A stretch of DNA of 17,319 nt from assembly GCA_031549535.1 (NCBI GenBank), contig JAVBPP010000003.1:1-17319 (forward strand), given 5' to 3'. This document shows, piece after piece, positions 14,613 to 17,319 of the stretch (the first letter of the stretch is position 1; the number at the start of each line of letters is the position of its first letter). Source of the DNA: JAVBPP01 sp031549535 (GTDB lineage: Bacteria; Bacillota; Clostridia; Oscillospirales; Acutalibacteraceae). The notes below the pieces were generated by a model that made no database searches, was not told the DNA's origin, and saw only the letters and a list, made by a program, of their open reading frames with translations. Position numbers and translations under genes: made by a program.

Positions 14613-14641
14613 ATTTTATCATTGCCTGTTGATATAGTCAA
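14613..14641 (-). promoter_or_regulatory. Promoter of the NERD gene
   Basis: On the minus strand TTGACT (14636-14641), 17 bases, TAAAAT (14613-14618) lies about 50 bases before the start. Spacing is optimal and five of six bases match in each box. It lies in the short gap after the repressor gene, so the two genes can be expressed separately. Confidence 0.65.
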
Positions 14642-14648
14642 GGTAAAC

Positions 14649-15242
14649 CTAAAACTTCCCCCGCAACTCCACAACTTTTCCTAAAATAGCTACCGGCAAT
14701 TCGATGCATTCCCTTTTGGTAAACTCTATTGGCTCATAATCCGGATTCAGCGGCACAAGTATCACTCTTGTGCCGCTTTTTATTATTTTTTTAACGGTTG
14801 CATCGTTGCCGTTCACCAAAACAACGGCGATGTCGCCGCTGTCCACATCCGCTTGCTTGCGCACAATCACAACATCCTCCGGGCAAAAGCGCGGCATCAT
14901 GGAATCGCCCTGAATTTTTAGTGCAAAGTGCTCCCCGCTGCGCGCCATCTCCGGCGTCAGTTCCTCATAATCCAAAATTTCTTCCACTGCCTCCACGGGT
15001 ATCCCCGCGCGCACATAGCCCAGAACAGGCACGAGGTAGCGCCTGCGCTCCCCGCCGTCCCGCCCCAGCAGTTGCTCCATGGGAATTTCAAAATACTCCG
15101 CCAGGCAGCCAAGGGCTTGCGTATCCGGTGCGGTGCGTCCCTTTTCCCACTGGCTGACAGCCGTTTGGGTAACGCCGCAAATTTGTGCCAATTCCGTTTG
15201 AGAAAGTCCGCGCTTTTGACGCAATTCTTTAATTAACTGCAT
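14649..15242 (-). CDS. LexA/CI-type repressor (XRE HTH + S24 peptidase)
   Basis: This 197-residue repressor has an N-terminal XRE helix-turn-helix (about 3-58, with GLSQTELAQICGVTQTAVSQ at 12-31). The C-terminal S24 domain has the self-cleavage site Ala79-Gly80 in GYVRAGIP, the nucleophile Ser114 in GDSMMP, and the general base Lys at 151 in ATVKKI. All elements for RecA-stimulated autocleavage are present, so it should release its operators on DNA damage, like phage CI, PrtR or ImmR-class repressors. AAAGGAAGTG precedes the ATG. It is divergent from the phage-like operon at 15429, with both promoters in a shared 186-base gap. It is not LexA itself: the DNA-binding domain is XRE-type, not winged helix. 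Confidence 0.93.
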   Translation of the reverse strand: MQLIKELRQKRGLSQTELAQICGVTQTAVSQWEKGRTAPDTQALGCLAEYFEIPMEQLLGRDGGERRRYLVPVLGYVRAGIPVEAVEEILDYEELTPEMARSGEHFALKIQGDSMMPRFCPEDVVIVRKQADVDSGDIAVVLVNGNDATVKKIIKSGTRVILVPLNPDYEPIEFTKRECIELPVAILGKVVELRGKF

Positions 15243-15265
15243 GTCCCGTCACTTCCTTTGATCAA

Positions 15266-15294
15266 AGTATAAGCATAGCTATTAAAAAAGTCAA
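15266..15294 (-). promoter_or_regulatory. Repressor promoter
   Basis: On the minus strand TTGACT (15289-15294), 17 bases, TATACT (15266-15271). This is close to consensus. The -35 lies inside the CTATTGAC octamer that also contains the opposing promoter's -35. Confidence 0.7.
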
Positions 15295-15328
15295 TAGAAG
15301 GTTATAAAAAAATAAAAAAGCTATTGAC
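15290..15328. promoter_or_regulatory. Divergent operator: inverted CTATTGAC octamers
   Basis: GTCAATAG (15290-15297) and CTATTGAC (15321-15328) are a perfect inverted pair separated by 23 A/T-rich bases. Each contains most of the -35 box of one of the two divergent promoters. A related GCTATTAA lies at 15278-15285. The S24 repressor is the obvious ligand, able to shut both promoters or favour one. Binding is inferred. Confidence 0.55.
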
Positions 15329-15352
15329 AAACGAATGTTCCCTCGCTATACT
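15324..15352 (+). promoter_or_regulatory. Promoter of the phage-like operon
   Basis: TTGACA (15324-15329), 17 bases, TATACT (15347-15352). The -35 is perfect and the -10 differs at one base. A small hairpin (TTGGG at 15358-15362, CCCAA at 15370-15374) lies at the start of the predicted leader, about 75 bases before the first gene. Confidence 0.75.
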
Positions 15353-15428
15353 CGAAATTGGGTGGACAGCCCAAATCACCACATGCGCTCACGCAGCGTT
15401 ATACCAAGACGGGAGATGGAGGAGCAAC

Positions 15429-16094
15429 ATGGAAGCAAAAACACCAGCGGTTTCACAGGATTTTTGGTACCCGACCGAGGAGGAGGCCATCGCCGCCCAG
15501 CGTGCCTGCTGTGGCCGGGTCTGCAAGCTCTGTGAAGCGCCCGCCGCCTATGCTTACCGCAAACGCACTGTGGATCTGGCGGATATCCTGCACGCGGTGA
15601 TAGACAACGAGCTGACAGAAAAAGAACGGGAGGCTGTGGCGCTTTTTTGGTTTGAAGGATGCTCCCTTTCGGCCATTGCGCAGCGCAGCCGGGTATCCGT
15701 AAGCTCCGTTCACCGCCGCCTAAACCGCGCCATGCAGGAGATGCGGCGGATACTGCGCTATGTTGTCATGTACCAATGCAACCTGGAGCAGGAGCCCGCG
15801 CTGCTGCCGTTGGCTGTGCAGCAGGCCATGTGCACCCTTGCCGCCAAACAGGCCAAACCGGACGCCATGCCCCGGCGTCTGCAGGCGCTGCGGGAAAAAC
15901 AGGCTTTGCCGCTGGCACAGGCCGCTAAGGCGTTGGGCATGTCGCATAAGCGCCTTGCCCGGTTGGAAAGCGCGGCGCAGCAGCCCACCTTAGCCGAGCT
16001 GCAAAAGCTCGCGGCGTTTTACGCCACCACAATTGATTATGTAATGCAAGGAGATAGATGCTATGACAGCGCAAAAACCGCATGCATTGTTTGA
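15429..16094 (+). CDS. Two-domain regulator: sigma-70 region 4-like HTH plus XRE HTH
   Basis: This 221-residue protein combines two DNA-binding modules. Residues about 62-108 (LTEKEREAVALFWFEGCSLS, then AIAQRSRVSVSSVHRRLNRA) resemble the region-4 helix-turn-helix of sigma factors and phage late activators, which contacts -35 boxes. No region 2 is present, so it is not a complete sigma factor. Residues about 148-206 (MPRRLQALREKQALPLAQAA, SHKRLARLESAAQQPTLAEL) resemble an XRE domain. N-terminal cysteines (C27, C28, C32, C35) form a small cluster that might bind metal. GGAGG lies six bases before ATG 15429; upstream in-frame codons fall in the promoter. It is first in the repressor-controlled operon and overlaps the next gene by 32 bases. 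A role as operon activator is inferred from position. Confidence 0.75.
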   Translation: MEAKTPAVSQDFWYPTEEEAIAAQRACCGRVCKLCEAPAAYAYRKRTVDLADILHAVIDNELTEKEREAVALFWFEGCSLSAIAQRSRVSVSSVHRRLNRAMQEMRRILRYVVMYQCNLEQEPALLPLAVQQAMCTLAAKQAKPDAMPRRLQALREKQALPLAQAAKALGMSHKRLARLESAAQQPTLAELQKLAAFYATTIDYVMQGDRCYDSAKTACIV

Positions 16095-16314
16095 GTTATC
16101 CGAGCAATACCGCCATGCGGCGGAGTTGCAGAAGGAGGCCATTGACAATGTGAAAAAGAAATACAAGCAATTACCCAACAGGGTGAGCAGCCGCGAGGGT
16201 ATGCGCCTTTCCAGCCTACTGCAAAGCTTATATGCCCAGCGCAGGGAACTGCTCGCCACCAGTGCGCATTTGCGGCATTACTACCGTTTCAGCAGCGCGG
16301 GAGGGCAGGCATGA
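16063..16314 (+). CDS. Small helical protein of the phage-like operon, unknown function
   Basis: This 83-residue, basic, mostly helical protein has a likely coiled-coil stretch (LFELSEQYRHAAELQKEAID, then NVKKKYKQL). I do not recognise a family. It is probably real: AAGGAGAT lies seven bases before the ATG, it overlaps the upstream gene by 32 bases, and its stop overlaps the next start in an ATGA. It has no signal peptide or membrane segment. It could be a small structural or chaperone protein for the fibre that follows, but nothing in the sequence proves that. Confidence 0.7.
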   Translation: MTAQKPHALFELSEQYRHAAELQKEAIDNVKKKYKQLPNRVSSREGMRLSSLLQSLYAQRRELLATSAHLRHYYRFSSAGGQA

Positions 16315-17319
16315 GAAATATTGCCGTAACCATTGAACCGGATGGCGCAGCCACCGTGGCGCAGCCGGTTTCTTACATGGATGAGCACAATGCCACGCGG
16401 CTGGTCGTTCAGCTCAATGACGCATTGGCGGACAGCCGATACAACTTTTTAACCGTTAGCTTTGACCTGTACGCCTTAAATCGGCGCATTGTCTCCAATA
16501 ACATAACGGGGGAGGATGACAAGCCCTGCTATCGCCACGCAAATGTGCTGTATTGCCCGCTTTCCAACGCCTTGACCGCAACGGGGCAGCTGCGCGTGCA
16601 GGTGCAGGCGCACCGCCTGGAGGGGGATGAAACGGTTGAGGTCACAAAGTCCGAGGTGTTTGCCCTGCAATTCAAGCCCTCTCTGGCCGGGTCAAGCGAG
16701 TTGTTGGATGACGCCTGCGGCTTTTTGCCCGGCCTGCAGGCGGCGATTCACAAAATGCGCGATATTGAGTTGTTGGAATTTGACTACCGTCAGCTAAAGA
16801 ATAAGCCCGCCATCAATGGTGTAACGCTGGATGTAACTTGTACGACCGCCCAATTGGGATTGCAAAACGGTGCAACCTTTACGCCGCAGTTGGACGCGGA
16901 CGGCACGCTGCATTGGAGCAACGAAAACGGCCTGCCGAATCCCCCCGCCCGTAACATTACCGGACCCCAAGGAGGGAAAGGCGAGAAAGGCGACCCGGGC
17001 ATTCCAGGCAGCCCCGGCCCCAAGGGTGATACCGGGCTGCAAGGTCCCGCCGGAGCGCGCGGCGAGCAAGGCATGTCGGGCGTAAAGGGTGAGAAAGGCG
17101 ACCCGGGCGCACAGGGTGCCCCGGGCGCGAAAGGCGATACCGGCGCGCAGGGCATCCAAGGCGTTCCCGGCGCAGCCGGCCCGGCAGGAGCCAAGGGAGA
17201 CAAGGGGGACGCCGGTGAGCCGGGTGCACAGGGTGCTCAGGGATTGCCCGGAACGCCCGGCCCGAAAGGCGACCCCGGCATCGGCCTTCCCGCCGGCGGC
17301 ACCACAGGTCAAGTTCTTA
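16311..17319 (+). CDS. Phage tail fibre/baseplate-like protein with collagen repeats (partial)
   Basis: The frame is open from ATG 16311 to the window end (336 residues); the 3' part is missing. Residues 1-150 look like a beta-rich N-terminal domain of the BppU baseplate type (VTIEPDGAATV, VSFDLYALNRRI, ALQFKPSLAGS). Residues about 150-217 are a linker with NKPAINGVTL, common in tail-fibre proteins. Residues 218-322 are 35 uninterrupted Gly-X-Y triplets, and the visible end GIGLPAGGTTGQVL is a frequent junction before tail-fibre C-terminal domains. There is no signal peptide, which argues against a secreted surface collagen. It is therefore probably a trimeric receptor-binding or spacer fibre of a phage or tail-like particle. 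GGAGGG sits five bases upstream and the start overlaps the preceding stop (ATGA). Confidence 0.75.
   Translation, partial: MRNIAVTIEPDGAATVAQPVSYMDEHNATRLVVQLNDALADSRYNFLTVSFDLYALNRRIVSNNITGEDDKPCYRHANVLYCPLSNALTATGQLRVQVQAHRLEGDETVEVTKSEVFALQFKPSLAGSSELLDDACGFLPGLQAAIHKMRDIELLEFDYRQLKNKPAINGVTLDVTCTTAQLGLQNGATFTPQLDADGTLHWSNENGLPNPPARNITGPQGGKGEKGDPGIPGSPGPKGDTGLQGPAGARGEQGMSGVKGEKGDPGAQGAPGAKGDTGAQGIQGVPGAAGPAGAKGDKGDAGEPGAQGAQGLPGTPGPKGDPGIGLPAGGTTGQVL
16962..17276 (+). repeat. Collagen-like Gly-X-Y coding repeat (35 triplets)
   Basis: Nine-base units coding Gly-X-Y run without a break for 315 bases. Favoured triplets include GDP, GEK, GAK, GDT and GAQ, with many Pro in the second or third position and many Lys-Gly-Asp/Glu pairs that stabilise bacterial collagen triple helices. 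Degenerate repetition makes length change by slippage or recombination likely. Confidence 0.9.

Noticed and set aside
14649..15242. The host LexA protein
   Set aside because: The peptidase half is LexA-like, but the DNA-binding half is an XRE helix-turn-helix and the gene faces a phage-like operon.
15429..16094. A complete ECF sigma factor
   Set aside because: Only a region-4-like HTH is present; there is no region 2, and an XRE domain follows.
16790..17203. Minus-strand Pro/Gly-rich frames opposite the fibre gene
   Set aside because: Gly-X-Y codons read backwards give Pro/Ala-rich frames; the plus-strand collagen reading has a start, a ribosome site and family-like ends.

Overview
The window looks like a chromosomal segment of a Gram-positive anaerobe of the Clostridia, probably close to Oscillospirales. 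This is inferred from gene content and style: a sodium-pump oxaloacetate decarboxylase with a separate biotin carrier, a YtrA-type GntR/ABC operon, a DUF1846 protein, strong GGAGG-type ribosome sites, TTGACA/TATAAT-type promoters and mid-range GC. No rRNA, tRNA or CRISPR array was seen, and no intact transposase gene.

Layout. (1) Positions 1-607 hold no gene I can defend. They carry a dispersed repeat and a hairpin-rich insertion-like element flanked by a 10-bp direct repeat, then a promoter. (2) Positions 608-3973 encode a complete oxaloacetate decarboxylase Na+ pump in the order beta, gamma, carboxyltransferase alpha, free biotin carrier. A palindromic dispersed repeat sits inside the operon between beta and gamma. 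(3) Positions 3986-6010 on the minus strand hold a Fic-family AMP-transferase-like protein and a Gfo/Idh/MocA oxidoreductase. They are separated by a palindromic operator candidate, an orphan plus-strand terminator-like hairpin and a second copy of the left-edge repeat. (4) Positions 6147-8825 are a tightly overlapping GntR - ABC ATPase - permease - permease operon with a promoter-embedded inverted repeat. (5) Positions 8928-12062 encode a large secreted GLUG/InlB-B/BIG2 repeat protein without a visible wall anchor. It is followed by a second copy of the palindromic dispersed repeat. (6) Positions 12311-13798 encode a DUF1846 protein, convergent with a NERD-domain membrane protein at 13815-14564. 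(7) Positions 14649-17319 look like the start of a phage-derived module: a LexA/CI-type self-cleaving repressor, divergent from an operon encoding a sigma-region-4/XRE two-domain regulator, a small protein, and a collagen-like tail-fibre or baseplate protein that runs off the window.

How the genes work together. The decarboxylase genes form one functional complex that couples oxaloacetate decarboxylation to Na+ export. The GntR regulator probably represses its own ABC exporter operon. The right end is the most interesting part. An S24 repressor faces a candidate activator, and the -35 boxes of both promoters lie inside the same octamer in opposite orientation. The operon leads straight into a receptor-binding-type phage protein. 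That arrangement parallels the PrtR/PrtN control of R-pyocins and may be the entry to a prophage or to a domesticated phage-tail particle. The window ends too early to decide.
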